Of a stretch of DNA of 64,000 nucleotides, positions 33,759 to 43,243 are shown piece by piece; position 1 is the first letter of the stretch, and each line of letters starts with the position of its first letter. The notes under the pieces were generated by a model, which worked only from the letters and a program-made list of their open reading frames with translations, had not been told where the DNA came from and ran no database searches. The stretch is from Mycolicibacterium iranicum (GTDB lineage: Bacteria > Actinomycetota > Actinomycetes > Mycobacteriales > Mycobacteriaceae). The position numbers and the translations under genes are program-made. The stretch is from the NCBI RefSeq assembly GCF_002101705.1, contig NZ_LQPC01000039.1:38754-102753 (forward strand). Reading direction: 5' to 3'.

Positions 33759-36700
33759 ATGGCGCCCAGTCGTCAGGGCCTTTACAACCCCGCGTTCGAG
33801 CACGACTCGTGCGGTGTCGCGATGGTCGCCGATATCCACGGCCGTCGAAGCCGGGACATCGTCGACAAGGCGATCACGGCGCTGCTGAACCTCGAGCACC
33901 GCGGCGCCCAGGGTGCGGAGCCCAACACCGGCGACGGTGCGGGCATCCTGCTGCAGGTTCCCGACGAGTTCTTCCGGGCCGTTGTCGACTTCGACCTGCC
34001 CGAGCCTGGCAGTTACGCCACGGGCATCGCATTCCTGCCGCAGTCGTCCAAGGACGCCGCCATCGCGTGCGAGTCGGTCGGCAAGATCGCCGAGGCCGAG
34101 GGTCTGCAGGTGCTCGGCTGGCGCGACGTTCCGACCGACGATTCGTCGCTCGGCGCCCTGGCACGCGACGCGATGCCGACGTTCCGTCAGGTGTTCCTCG
34201 CCGGCGCGTCCGACATGGAACTCGAGCGACGCGCCTACGTCGTCCGCAAACGCGCCGAGCACGAACTCGGCACCAAAGGCCCCGGTCAGGACGGCCCGGG
34301 CCGCGAGACGGTGTACTTCCCCAGCCTGTCCGGGCAGACGTTCGTCTACAAGGGCATGCTCACAACCCCGCAGTTGCGGGCCTTCTATCTCGACCTGCAG
34401 GACGACCGGCTCACCAGCGCACTGGGGATCGTCCACTCGCGCTTCTCGACCAACACCTTCCCGTCCTGGCCACTGGCGCACCCGTTCCGGCGCGTCGCGC
34501 ACAACGGTGAGATCAACACCGTCAACGGCAACGAGAACTGGATGCGGGCCCGCGAGGCGCTCATCAAGACCGATGTGTTCGGTGCAGGAAAAGACCTCGA
34601 CAAGATCGTGCCCGTCTGTACCCCCGGAGCCTCGGATACGGCGCGCTTCGACGAGGTGCTCGAGCTCCTGCATCTGGGTGGGCGCAGCCTGCCGCACGCC
34701 GTGCTCATGATGATCCCGGAGGCCTGGGAACGTCTCGAGTCGATGGACCCCGCGCGCCGGGCGTTCTACCAGTACCACTCATCGCTGATGGAGCCGTGGG
34801 ACGGCCCGGCGTCGGTGTGCTTCACCGACGGCACGGTGATCGGCGCGGTCCTGGACCGCAACGGCCTGCGTCCCTCGCGGATCTGGGTCACCAGCGACGG
34901 CCTCGTCGTGATGGCGTCGGAGGCCGGGGTCCTCGACCTCGACCCCAGCACCGTCGTCCAGAAGCTGCGCCTGCAGCCCGGCCGCATGTTCCTCGTCGAC
35001 ACCGCGCAGGGCCGGATCGTCTCCGACGAGGAGATCAAGGCCCAACTCGCCGCCGAGCATCCCTACCAGGAGTGGCTCGACAAGGGCCTCTTCCAGCTCG
35101 ACGAGCTGCCCCCGGGCGACTACAAGCGGATGCCGCATCACCGCGTGGTGCTGCGCCAGCAGATCTTCGGCTACACCTACGAGGAACTCAACCTGCTGGT
35201 CGCCCCGATGGCGCGTACCGGCGCCGAGGCGCTGGGCTCCATGGGCACCGACACCCCGATCGCCGTCCTGTCGGCGCGCCCGCGGATGCTCTACGACTAC
35301 TTCCAGCAGCTGTTCGCACAGGTCACCAACCCGCCGCTGGACGCGATCCGGGAAGAGGTCGTCACCAGCCTCGCCGGCACCGTCGGGCCCGAGGGCGACC
35401 TGCTCAACCCGAACGCCGACTCGTGTCGCCAGATCGTGCTGTCCAACCCGATCCTGCGCAACGCCGAACTGTCCAAGCTGATGTGCGTCGACCCCGACCA
35501 CGAGATCCGGGGTCACAAGCACGGTCTGCGCGCCGCCGTCATCCGCTGCCTGTACCCCGTCAACCGGGGAGGCCAGGGTCTCAAGGAGGCGCTGGACAAC
35601 GTCCGCGCCAAAGTGTCGTCCGCGATCCGCGACGGCGCCCGCATCATCGTGCTCTCCGACCGGGAGTCCGACGAGTCGATGGCACCGATCCCGTCGCTGC
35701 TGTCTGTCTCGGCGGTGCACCACCACCTCGTTCGGGACCGCACGCGCACGCAGGTCGGCCTCGTCGTCGAGGCGGGCGATGCCCGCGAGGTGCACCACAT
35801 GGCGGCCCTCGTCGGTTTCGGCGCGGCCGCGATCAACCCGTACATGGCGTTCGAGTCCATCGAGGACATGGTCGACCGCGGCGTCATCACCGGGATCAGT
35901 AGCGACCAGGCCAAGGCCAACTATGTGAAGGCCGCCGGCAAGGGTGTGCTCAAGGTGATGTCCAAGATGGGCATCTCCACGCTGGCCTCCTACACCGGTG
36001 CGCAGCTGTTCCAGGCCATCGGCATCAGCCAGAAGGTGCTCGACGAGTACTTCACCGGGCTCACCTGCCCGGTCGGGGGCATCGACCTCGACGACATCGC
36101 CGATGACGTCTCCACCCGGCACGCGCTGGCCTACCTGGACCGGCCCGACGAGTGGGCGCACCGCGAGCTGGAGGTCGGGGGTGAATACCAGTGGCGCCGC
36201 GAGGGCGAATACCACCTGTTCAACCCCGACACCGTGTTCAAGCTGCAGCACTCCACCCGCACCGGGCAGTACAACATCTTCAAGGAGTACACCCAGCTGG
36301 TCGACGACCAGAGCGAGCGCATGGCGTCGCTGCGCGGCCTGCTGAAGTTCCGCGACGGCGAGCGCCCGCCGGTTCCGCTGGAGGAAGTCGAACCCGCCAG
36401 CGAGATCGTGAAGCGTTTCTCGACGGGCGCGATGAGCTACGGCTCGATCTCGGCCGAGGCCCACGAGACGCTCGCGATCGCGATGAACCGACTCGGCGGA
36501 CGGTCGAATTCGGGGGAGGGCGGTGAATCTGTCGCGCGATTCGACCGCGACGAGAACGGCGACTGGCGCCGCAGTGCCATCAAGCAGGTGGCATCCGGCC
36601 GCTTCGGTGTGACGTCGCACTACCTCACCAACTGCACCGACATCCAGATCAAGATGGCTCAGGGCGCCAAACCCGGTGAGGGAGGCCAGCTTCCGGGTCA

Positions 36701-38360
36701 CAAGGTGTACCCGTGGGTGGCCGAAGTGCGTCACTCGACCCCCGGCGTCGGCCTGATCTCGCCGCCGCCGCACCACGACATCTATTCGATCGAGGATCTC
36801 GCGCAGCTGATCCACGACCTGAAGAACGCCAACCCACAGGCTCGCGTGCACGTGAAGCTGGTGTCAGAGAACGGTGTCGGCACAGTGGCCGCCGGTGTCT
36901 CGAAGGCGCACGCCGATGTGGTACTGATCTCCGGGCACGACGGCGGTACCGGGGCCACCCCGCTGACGTCGATGAAGCACGCAGGCGCACCGTGGGAGCT
37001 GGGCCTGGCCGAGACCCAGCAGACGTTGCTGCTCAACGGCCTTCGCGACCGCATCGTCGTGCAGGTGGACGGCCAGCTCAAGACCGGTCGCGACGTCGTG
37101 ATCGCCGCGCTGCTGGGCGCCGAGGAGTTCGGCTTCGCCACCGCGCCGCTGGTGGTCGCCGGCTGCATCATGATGCGCGTCTGCCACCTCGACACCTGTC
37201 CCGTGGGCGTGGCCACGCAGAACCCGCTGCTACGCCAGCGCTTCAACGGCAAGCCTGAGTTCGTGGAGAACTTCTTCCTCTTCGTCGCCGAGGAGGTTCG
37301 GGAATTGATGGCGCAGTTGGGTTTCCGCACCGTCAACGAAATGGTCGGACAGGTTTCCGCGCTGGACACCACCCGGGCAGCCGAGCATTGGAAGGCCCAC
37401 AAGCTGGACCTGACGCCGGTGCTGCACGAGCCCGAGTCGGCGTTCATGAATCAGGACCTGTACTGCAGTTCGCGCCAGGACCACGGTCTGGACAAGGCCC
37501 TCGACCAGCAGCTGATCACCCAATGCCGCGAGGCGATCGATCACAGCACCCCGGTGCGCTTCAAGACGTCGATCGCGAATGTCAACCGCACCGTCGGCAC
37601 CATGCTCGGCCACGAGGTCACCAAAGCCTATGGTGGTCAAGGACTCCCGGACGGGACGATCGACATCACGTTCGACGGCTCGGCGGGCAACAGCTTCGGT
37701 GCGTTCGTCCCCAAGGGCATCACGCTGAGGGTCTACGGTGACGCCAACGACTACGTGGGTAAGGGCCTGTCCGGCGGACGAATCGTGGTGCGACCGCCGG
37801 ACGACGCGCCTGAAGACTACGCCGCCGAGGACAACATCATCGCGGGCAACGTGGTGCTGTTCGGCGCCACCAGCGGACAGATGTTCCTGCGAGGCCAGGT
37901 CGGAGAGCGGTTCGCCGTTCGTAACTCGGGCGCGCACGCGGTGGTGGAAGGCGTGGGCGACCACGGCTGCGAATACATGACCGGCGGACGGGTCGTCATC
38001 CTCGGCCCGACCGGACGGAACTTCGCCGCGGGCATGTCCGGTGGCATCGGGTACGTCTACGACCCGAACAACGCCCTCGCCGACAACCTCAACCCGGAAA
38101 TGGTCGAGCTCGAGAACCTCGACGGAGTCGAGTCCGAAGACGCCGTGTTCGTCCACGACATGATCCAGGCGCACGTTGACGCCACCGATTCGCCGGTGGG
38201 GCAACACATCCTGGCTGACTGGAGCACCGAGATGTCCAACTTCAAGAAGGTCATGCCGCGCGACTACAAGCGTGTGCTGCAGGCGATCGCCGAAGCGCAA
38301 GAGCGCGGTGCCGACGAGGACGGCGTTGCCGAGGCGATCATGGCGGCCGCAAATGGCTGA
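33759..38360 (+). CDS. gltB: Glutamate synthase (NADPH) large subunit
   Basis: 1533 residues. Makes two glutamates from glutamine and 2-oxoglutarate. The N-terminal class-II amidotransferase nucleophile is Cys18 in HDSCGVAMV, normally exposed by removal of a short propeptide. It is followed by the central domain, the FMN-binding synthase barrel (SVSAEAHETLAIAMNRLGG-like region, GGTGATPL, VQVDGQLKTGRDV), the 3Fe-4S cysteines in CIMMRVCHLDTCPVG and the C-terminal beta-helix (GGRIVVRPP, GGRVVILGPTGRNFAAGMSGG). ATG 33759 is preferred over GTG 33753. It overlaps gltD by 8 bp. Confidence 0.97.
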   Translation: MAPSRQGLYNPAFEHDSCGVAMVADIHGRRSRDIVDKAITALLNLEHRGAQGAEPNTGDGAGILLQVPDEFFRAVVDFDLPEPGSYATGIAFLPQSSKDAAIACESVGKIAEAEGLQVLGWRDVPTDDSSLGALARDAMPTFRQVFLAGASDMELERRAYVVRKRAEHELGTKGPGQDGPGRETVYFPSLSGQTFVYKGMLTTPQLRAFYLDLQDDRLTSALGIVHSRFSTNTFPSWPLAHPFRRVAHNGEINTVNGNENWMRAREALIKTDVFGAGKDLDKIVPVCTPGASDTARFDEVLELLHLGGRSLPHAVLMMIPEAWERLESMDPARRAFYQYHSSLMEPWDGPASVCFTDGTVIGAVLDRNGLRPSRIWVTSDGLVVMASEAGVLDLDPSTVVQKLRLQPGRMFLVDTAQGRIVSDEEIKAQLAAEHPYQEWLDKGLFQLDELPPGDYKRMPHHRVVLRQQIFGYTYEELNLLVAPMARTGAEALGSMGTDTPIAVLSARPRMLYDYFQQLFAQVTNPPLDAIREEVVTSLAGTVGPEGDLLNPNADSCRQIVLSNPILRNAELSKLMCVDPDHEIRGHKHGLRAAVIRCLYPVNRGGQGLKEALDNVRAKVSSAIRDGARIIVLSDRESDESMAPIPSLLSVSAVHHHLVRDRTRTQVGLVVEAGDAREVHHMAALVGFGAAAINPYMAFESIEDMVDRGVITGISSDQAKANYVKAAGKGVLKVMSKMGISTLASYTGAQLFQAIGISQKVLDEYFTGLTCPVGGIDLDDIADDVSTRHALAYLDRPDEWAHRELEVGGEYQWRREGEYHLFNPDTVFKLQHSTRTGQYNIFKEYTQLVDDQSERMASLRGLLKFRDGERPPVPLEEVEPASEIVKRFSTGAMSYGSISAEAHETLAIAMNRLGGRSNSGEGGESVARFDRDENGDWRRSAIKQVASGRFGVTSHYLTNCTDIQIKMAQGAKPGEGGQLPGHKVYPWVAEVRHSTPGVGLISPPPHHDIYSIEDLAQLIHDLKNANPQARVHVKLVSENGVGTVAAGVSKAHADVVLISGHDGGTGATPLTSMKHAGAPWELGLAETQQTLLLNGLRDRIVVQVDGQLKTGRDVVIAALLGAEEFGFATAPLVVAGCIMMRVCHLDTCPVGVATQNPLLRQRFNGKPEFVENFFLFVAEEVRELMAQLGFRTVNEMVGQVSALDTTRAAEHWKAHKLDLTPVLHEPESAFMNQDLYCSSRQDHGLDKALDQQLITQCREAIDHSTPVRFKTSIANVNRTVGTMLGHEVTKAYGGQGLPDGTIDITFDGSAGNSFGAFVPKGITLRVYGDANDYVGKGLSGGRIVVRPPDDAPEDYAAEDNIIAGNVVLFGATSGQMFLRGQVGERFAVRNSGAHAVVEGVGDHGCEYMTGGRVVILGPTGRNFAAGMSGGIGYVYDPNNALADNLNPEMVELENLDGVESEDAVFVHDMIQAHVDATDSPVGQHILADWSTEMSNFKKVMPRDYKRVLQAIAEAQERGADEDGVAEAIMAAANG

Positions 38361-39819
38361 CCCCCGCGGATTTCTCAAGAACACGCATCGTGAGACGCCC
38401 CAGCGTCGTCCGGTCGACCTTCGCTTGAAAGACTGGCGGGAGGTCTACGAAGACTTCCCCCACGACACCCTCAAGGCGCAGGCCAGCCGCTGTATGGACT
38501 GCGGTATCCCGTTCTGCCACAACGGTTGTCCACTGGGCAATCTGATCCCCGAGTGGAACGACCTGGTGCGCACCGACCGCTGGCGTGAGGCCATCGAGCG
38601 GCTGCACGCGACCAACAACTTCCCGGAGTTCACCGGCAGGCTGTGCCCGGCCCCGTGCGAAGGCTCGTGCGTACTCGGTATCAACCAGGATCCGGTGACC
38701 ATCAAGCAGGTCGAGGTCGAGATCATCGACAACGCCTTCGCCGAGGGCTGGGTCGTCCCGCTGCCCCCGACGAAACTGACCGGCAAGTCCGTCGCCGTCG
38801 TCGGTTCCGGACCCGCCGGACTGGCTGCGGCGCAACAACTCACGCGTGCCGGCCACAAGGTGACGGTGTTCGAGCGCGACGACCGCATCGGCGGTCTGCT
38901 GCGCTACGGCATCCCGGAGTTCAAGATGGAGAAGCGCCACATCGACCGGCGCCTCGACCAGATGCGCGCTGAGGGCACCGAGTTCCGCACCGATGTCAAC
39001 GTCGGTGTGGACATCACGGCCGCGCAGCTGCGCTCGGAGTTCGACGCCGTGGTGCTGGCCGGCGGGGCGACTGCGCGCCGCGATCTCCCCATCCCGGGCC
39101 GGGAGCTCGACGGCATCCACCAGGCGATGGAGTTTCTCCCGTGGGCCAACCGGGTGCAGCTTGGCGACCCCGTAATCGACGAGAACGGCCAACCGCCGAT
39201 TACCGCCAGGGACAAAAAGGTCATCATCATCGGCGGCGGCGACACCGGTGCCGACTGCCTGGGCACGTCGCACCGCCAGGGCGCGGTCAGCGTGCACCAG
39301 TTCGAGATCATGCCGCGGCCGCCGGAGACGCGTGCCGACTCCACTCCGTGGCCGACCTACCCGCTGATGTTCCGCGTCTCCTCGGCGCATGAGGAGGGCG
39401 GCGAGCGCGTCTACTCGGTCAACACCGAGCAGTTCGTCGGTGAGAACGGTCGCGTCACAGGGCTGAAGGCCCACGAGGTCGTGATGAAGGCGGGCAAGTT
39501 CGAGAAGGTCGACGGTTCGGACTTCGAGATGGAAGCCGACCTGGTGCTCCTCGCGATGGGCTTCACCGGGCCGGAGCGCGAGGGGCTGTTGACCGATCTC
39601 GGGGTGGAGTTCAACGAACGCGGCAACGTCGGGCGTGACTCCGCGTTCGCGACGTCGGTGCCCGGTGTGTACGTGGCCGGCGACATGGGCCGCGGTCAGT
39701 CGCTGATCGTGTGGGCGATTGCCGAGGGTCGTGCAGCGGCGGCGGCGGTGGACAAATATCTGATGGGCCATTCGGCATTGCCGGCACCCATCAAGCCCAC
39801 CGCGGTGCCGCAGCGGTAG
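38353..39819 (+). CDS. gltD: Glutamate synthase (NADPH) small subunit
   Basis: 488 residues. Takes electrons from NADPH through FAD to GltB. N-terminal Cys motifs (CMDCGIPFCHNGCPLGN, LCPAPCEGSCVLG) bind two 4Fe-4S clusters. FAD site VAVVGSGPAGLAAAQQL, NADPH site KVIIIGGGDTGADCLG, and C-terminal GVYVAGDMGRGQSLIVWAI. Overlapping start with gltB implies one-to-one coupled synthesis. A hairpin follows the stop codon directly. Confidence 0.97.
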   Translation: MADPRGFLKNTHRETPQRRPVDLRLKDWREVYEDFPHDTLKAQASRCMDCGIPFCHNGCPLGNLIPEWNDLVRTDRWREAIERLHATNNFPEFTGRLCPAPCEGSCVLGINQDPVTIKQVEVEIIDNAFAEGWVVPLPPTKLTGKSVAVVGSGPAGLAAAQQLTRAGHKVTVFERDDRIGGLLRYGIPEFKMEKRHIDRRLDQMRAEGTEFRTDVNVGVDITAAQLRSEFDAVVLAGGATARRDLPIPGRELDGIHQAMEFLPWANRVQLGDPVIDENGQPPITARDKKVIIIGGGDTGADCLGTSHRQGAVSVHQFEIMPRPPETRADSTPWPTYPLMFRVSSAHEEGGERVYSVNTEQFVGENGRVTGLKAHEVVMKAGKFEKVDGSDFEMEADLVLLAMGFTGPEREGLLTDLGVEFNERGNVGRDSAFATSVPGVYVAGDMGRGQSLIVWAIAEGRAAAAAVDKYLMGHSALPAPIKPTAVPQR

Positions 39820-39821
39820 CT

Positions 39822-39841
39822 CGCGACGAGTGCTCGTCGCG
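39822..39841 (+). terminator. gltBD terminator hairpin
   Basis: CGCGACGAG-TG-CTCGTCGCG, a perfect stem three bases after the gltD stop codon. No T-run follows, as is common for mycobacterial hairpin terminators. Confidence 0.6.
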
Positions 39842-39906
39842 GGCATTGTGACCAAAAATTCACCCGCGGTGGCGCGTTGTGCTGATCCCACAATGGCGGT
39901 TGGACA

Positions 39907-39960
39907 TGGAGTGATCTTGATATCACGAGAAGATCTCGTCGAGTCACATTGGTCACTCCA
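39907..39960. repeat. Nested inverted repeats upstream of the 46-residue gene
   Basis: The outer arms TGGAGTGA (39907-39914) and TCACTCCA (39953-39960) pair perfectly. They enclose a second hairpin ACGAGA-AGA-TCTCGT (39925-39939). The surrounding 100 bp are unusually AT-rich. It could be an RNA structure, a regulator site or part of an untranslated leader. A further GCCTCC/GGAGGC hairpin lies nearer the gene (about 39990-40015). Confidence 0.55.
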
Positions 39961-40098
39961 GTCACAATAAAAACATCCGATCTTTAATCGGCGTGCCTCC
40001 GCGAGTTTGCCGGGAGGCCGGTATCTAATGACTTGGTGAGGAAGCTGGGGTAACGTAGCTCCCCGGTTCAGCTATTGCACACCGCAGGAGTAATCGCC

Positions 40099-40239
40099 AT
40101 GTATCTCAACCCGATTACCCGGTCACGGGTGGGTCGAATCGCCTGGACGTTGTTCCGTCACCCGGTCAAGAGCCGTGAGTTTCCCGCGAAGGCAGAGCGG
40201 CTGATCACCGCCGACGAACTCCTTCGCTACGGCGTCTAG
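40099..40239 (+). CDS. 46-residue basic protein, unknown function
   Basis: Begins MYLNPITRSRVGRIAWTLF and ends in ADELLRYGV. ATG 40099 has a clean AGGAG eight bases upstream (40086-40090). The protein is rich in Arg and Lys, with a short amphipathic or hydrophobic stretch (about residues 11-20), and no membrane helix long enough to span. It stands alone, on the same strand as gltBD but beyond the terminator and a structured 5' region. I do not recognise it. Ribosome site and codon use support a real gene. Confidence 0.65.
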   Translation: MYLNPITRSRVGRIAWTLFRHPVKSREFPAKAERLITADELLRYGV

Positions 40240-40318
40240 CGAACTCCGACGCGGTCGAGGGCGCCGTTCCGCCGGCGTGTGATCGTATGTTTGCTTGATC
40301 GTTATCGTTTCGTGATCG

Positions 40319-41179
40319 TTAGTGGACTTTGCTGGCGAGCAGTCCTGAGGCCCTGATCTTGTCGGCCAACGGTTCCAGCACCGCGGGGTCGTACGGCGGC
40401 GGCAGATAGATGATCGCCAAGTCGAGGCCTTCGGCGCCCAGCCCGGCGGCCTCCGCAATGACCTTGTCGTAGTCCCGGTCCTCTCCCAGCCGGACATGGG
40501 CGGAGAGCATGATCTCCTTCGGATCGCGGCCGATGTCTGCGCAATGCGCGGCCAGGACGTCACGCTTGCGGGCGAACTCTTCGGGGGTGCCACCCACGAA
40601 GTTCCAATGATCGGCGTACTGCGCGGTGATGCGCAGCGTTCGCTTCTCACCGCTGCCGCCGATGCAGATCGGAGGGTGCGGCTGCTGGGGCCCCTTGGGC
40701 TCGTTGCGGGCGTCCTTGAGCTGATAGAACTCGCCGTCGAACGTCGTGGTCTCCTCGCTGAGCAGGCCCTTGAGAACCTGGCACGCCTCCTCGAACCGAT
40801 CGAACCGCTCCTTGATGCTGCCCAACTCGATGCCGTAGGCGCCGGACTCCTCCTCGTTCCAGCCGGCGCCGATACCCAACTCGAGCCGACCGTTGGAGAC
40901 AATGTCCAGTGCTGAGGCCATGTTGGCGAGCACTGCGGGATGGCGATAGTGGATACCCGTGACGAGCACGCCGACCCGCAGGCGCGTGGTGGCCTGAGCA
41001 AGCGCGGTCAGGGTGATCCAGCCTTCGAGGCAGGGGCCCTTCGAATCAGAGAAAATCGGATAGAAGTGGTCGAAGGTCCAGCCCGATTCGAAGACGTCGA
41101 TCTGGTCGGCCGTCTTCCAGATGGCGAGCATGTCGGACCACGTGGTGTTCTGCGGGGAAGTTTTGAAGGCGAATCGCAC
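40319..41179 (-). CDS. LLM-class F420-dependent oxidoreductase
   Basis: 286 residues from GTG 41179 (RFAFKTSPQNTTW), where related mycobacterial proteins start. Luciferase-like TIM barrel: LRVGVLVTGIHYRHPAVLANM, LELGIGAGWNEEE, and ICIGGSGEKRTLRI. It probably binds F420 and reduces or oxidises a small molecule; the specific substrate is unknown. Divergent from the TIGR03086 gene with 71 bp between starts. Confidence 0.88.
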   Translation of the reverse strand: MRFAFKTSPQNTTWSDMLAIWKTADQIDVFESGWTFDHFYPIFSDSKGPCLEGWITLTALAQATTRLRVGVLVTGIHYRHPAVLANMASALDIVSNGRLELGIGAGWNEEESGAYGIELGSIKERFDRFEEACQVLKGLLSEETTTFDGEFYQLKDARNEPKGPQQPHPPICIGGSGEKRTLRITAQYADHWNFVGGTPEEFARKRDVLAAHCADIGRDPKEIMLSAHVRLGEDRDYDKVIAEAAGLGAEGLDLAIIYLPPPYDPAVLEPLADKIRASGLLASKVH

Positions 41180-41250
41180 GTATACCGAGGCTAGTCCCGA
41201 TTCCTGAAAGCGCGCGATGAGTTCGGCGCGGCGCACTGGTCTACACGGGC

Positions 41251-41820
41251 ATGATCGATATGACGGCGGCGTGCGAAGGCACGGCCGAACTGCTGGGACA
41301 GGTGCGCGACGATCAGTTGGCTGCGGCCACTCCGTGTGACGCGATGAACCTGGGCGCGGTGATCGCGCACATCGGCGGTCTGTCGCTGGCGTTCGACGCG
41401 GCGGCCCGCAAGGATTTCGGCGAACTCACCGACACGCCGCCGGAGATGGGCGACCGACCGGAGGCCGACTGGCGGACGTCCTACCCCCTGTATCTCGCGC
41501 GCCTCGCGCAGGCATGGCGAGATCCGGCAGCATGGGAGGGCATGTCGCGGGCCGGCGGGGTGGATTTTCCCGCCGACGTCGGAGGAATGATCGCGCTCAC
41601 CGAGGTCGTCATACACGGCTGGGACGTCGCGGCGTCGGCGGGTTTGAACTACGACGTGCCGGACGAGACCCTGGCTGCCGTGCGAGATCATGTGGCCTCG
41701 TTCTCCGGTGGAGAGCCGATCGACGGATTGTTCGGCGCCGCTGTGCCGATGCCCGACGATGCGCCGCTGATGGACCGCGTCGTCGCACTCACGGGCCGAG
41801 ATCCGGCCTGGACTAGCTAG
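41251..41820 (+). CDS. TIGR03086-type metal-binding protein, mycothiol-dependent isomerase fold
   Basis: 189 residues, four-helix DinB-like bundle. His residues in GAVIAHIGGLS and EVVIHGWDVAASAG are the usual metal ligands of the mycothiol maleylpyruvate isomerase N-terminal fold. Likely a mycothiol-linked detoxification enzyme, substrate unknown. Its 3' end overlaps the convergent beta-propeller gene by 8 bp. Confidence 0.85.
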   Translation: MIDMTAACEGTAELLGQVRDDQLAAATPCDAMNLGAVIAHIGGLSLAFDAAARKDFGELTDTPPEMGDRPEADWRTSYPLYLARLAQAWRDPAAWEGMSRAGGVDFPADVGGMIALTEVVIHGWDVAASAGLNYDVPDETLAAVRDHVASFSGGEPIDGLFGAAVPMPDDAPLMDRVVALTGRDPAWTS

Positions 41821-43243
41821 GCGCCACGAGCGACATCAATTCCGTTCCGTCATCGGACAATTGGACGAGGGTGGTGTTGATGCGCCAGACGTAACGTGAC
41901 GATCCAGGCAGAGAGCTGATGGTCCACAGTCGTTCGCAGGTGTTCAAATCTGTTGCTTCGGTGTCGAGTCCGATTGTTGGGTTTCCGTCGGATGTGACCA
42001 CGATGCTTGTTTTTTCGTGCCCTATGTAGCCACCTGCCATGTCGAGGTTGGCGCATCGCTTGCCCCTCGCCCCGGTGTGGATGTCGTACTGGTCCCAACT
42101 GCGGGTCGAAAACTCATTGGCGTCGACGATGAGTCGAGATCCCACCATTCGAACAGGTGGTTCGGCGGTCTTTACGACGAGTTCACCATCTGGAGTGAAG
42201 AGCCACCATCCCTGATCGTTGAAAACAGGAGCCTCGAAGACGGCGGGCTCGATAGGGAGCCCGAACGGACCAAGGTCGACATCCGTCATCCTTTTTCCGT
42301 TGTCGTCGAACAACATCACGGGCCCAAAGGGCTGATCACGGGGTCGAACTTCAGCGGCAAAACCGCCCGGAAACAACTGAATGTTCATTATCTCGGATCC
42401 ATCAGGAGTCTCAGGCTCGATCACACGACCGTCGGTGACTGAGAAGAGGGTTTTACCCAGGGCGTTGATTCCCGGCACTGTTTGAAACGCCAACGGCGGT
42501 TGATCGATGTCGAGCCCGTTCACGTATACCGGCGAGGTGTTACCCGCGCCCGGAACAAACCACGTAGGTTCAGCGCGCGAACCGATCCCGTAGACGCCCT
42601 CGTCAACTGATTCCGCGACGGCGTAGATGCCGACCTGCTGAACGTTGAGATCGTTGGGCCTCATAGCCAGTTCGGTGGGGCCGAGGTAGGTGACCACCCC
42701 AGAGCGCGAATCGATGACCCAGGCCGTGCGGTTGTCGATATCGGTGGTGATGCAGAGCAAAGCGTCGGGTCCGTTGAGATAGCAATATGGTTTGCCACCC
42801 CTCTTCAGCTGGACGGGAGGAAACAGTCGCTGCCCCGTATCGACGTTCAAGCCAACAAGCGACCAGACAACTCCAAGATCTTCGCCATTGGATACGAGAA
42901 AGAACGCGCGATCACCGATGTTGCCGATCAGTGGCTGGGAATGTATTGGCATTGGGTCGGTGGCGATTCGGGTACCGGGTGCCAATCCCAGATCCTCGTT
43001 CGAGGCTACCCAGCCTGGTACGGGCTTGACGCGCATGGACGACTGCAGCGCAGTCTGCTTCGGCGGGTCCCAATGATCGGCACGAGGGTATTCGGGAGGG
43101 CGACGGTCATCGGAGAACTGAGCGGATTGTATGCACGATGAAACCCCGAAGAAGACGAGAAGGATGACGACGCATAGCACTCCGAAAGTCAGTATCCACA
43201 GTGCCACGCGCCGCTGAATTCGTTTGTGGTGTTCGTACGTCAT
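41813..43243 (-). CDS. Membrane-anchored beta-propeller protein in an ESX-substrate cassette
   Basis: 476 residues. A short basic cytoplasmic start, an uncleaved signal-anchor helix (about 13-37), then a Pro-rich linker and about 400 residues of repeated beta-blades (DRAFFLVSNGEDLGVVWSL, TAWVIDSRSGVVTYLG, KTLFSVTDGRVIEPE, DQYDIHTGARG), like a PQQ/WD-type propeller outside the membrane. GC is clearly lower than in gltB. It starts in a 4-bp overlap with the EspH-like gene, so it is the last member of that operon. A receptor or scaffold for the secreted proteins is an inference. Confidence 0.78.
   Translation of the reverse strand: MTYEHHKRIQRRVALWILTFGVLCVVILLVFFGVSSCIQSAQFSDDRRPPEYPRADHWDPPKQTALQSSMRVKPVPGWVASNEDLGLAPGTRIATDPMPIHSQPLIGNIGDRAFFLVSNGEDLGVVWSLVGLNVDTGQRLFPPVQLKRGGKPYCYLNGPDALLCITTDIDNRTAWVIDSRSGVVTYLGPTELAMRPNDLNVQQVGIYAVAESVDEGVYGIGSRAEPTWFVPGAGNTSPVYVNGLDIDQPPLAFQTVPGINALGKTLFSVTDGRVIEPETPDGSEIMNIQLFPGGFAAEVRPRDQPFGPVMLFDDNGKRMTDVDLGPFGLPIEPAVFEAPVFNDQGWWLFTPDGELVVKTAEPPVRMVGSRLIVDANEFSTRSWDQYDIHTGARGKRCANLDMAGGYIGHEKTSIVVTSDGNPTIGLDTEATDLNTCERLWTISSLPGSSRYVWRINTTLVQLSDDGTELMSLVAPS

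Noticed and set aside
34779..36851. 690-residue minus-strand frame
   Set aside because: Entirely antisense to gltB, Val/Asp/Gly-rich shadow.
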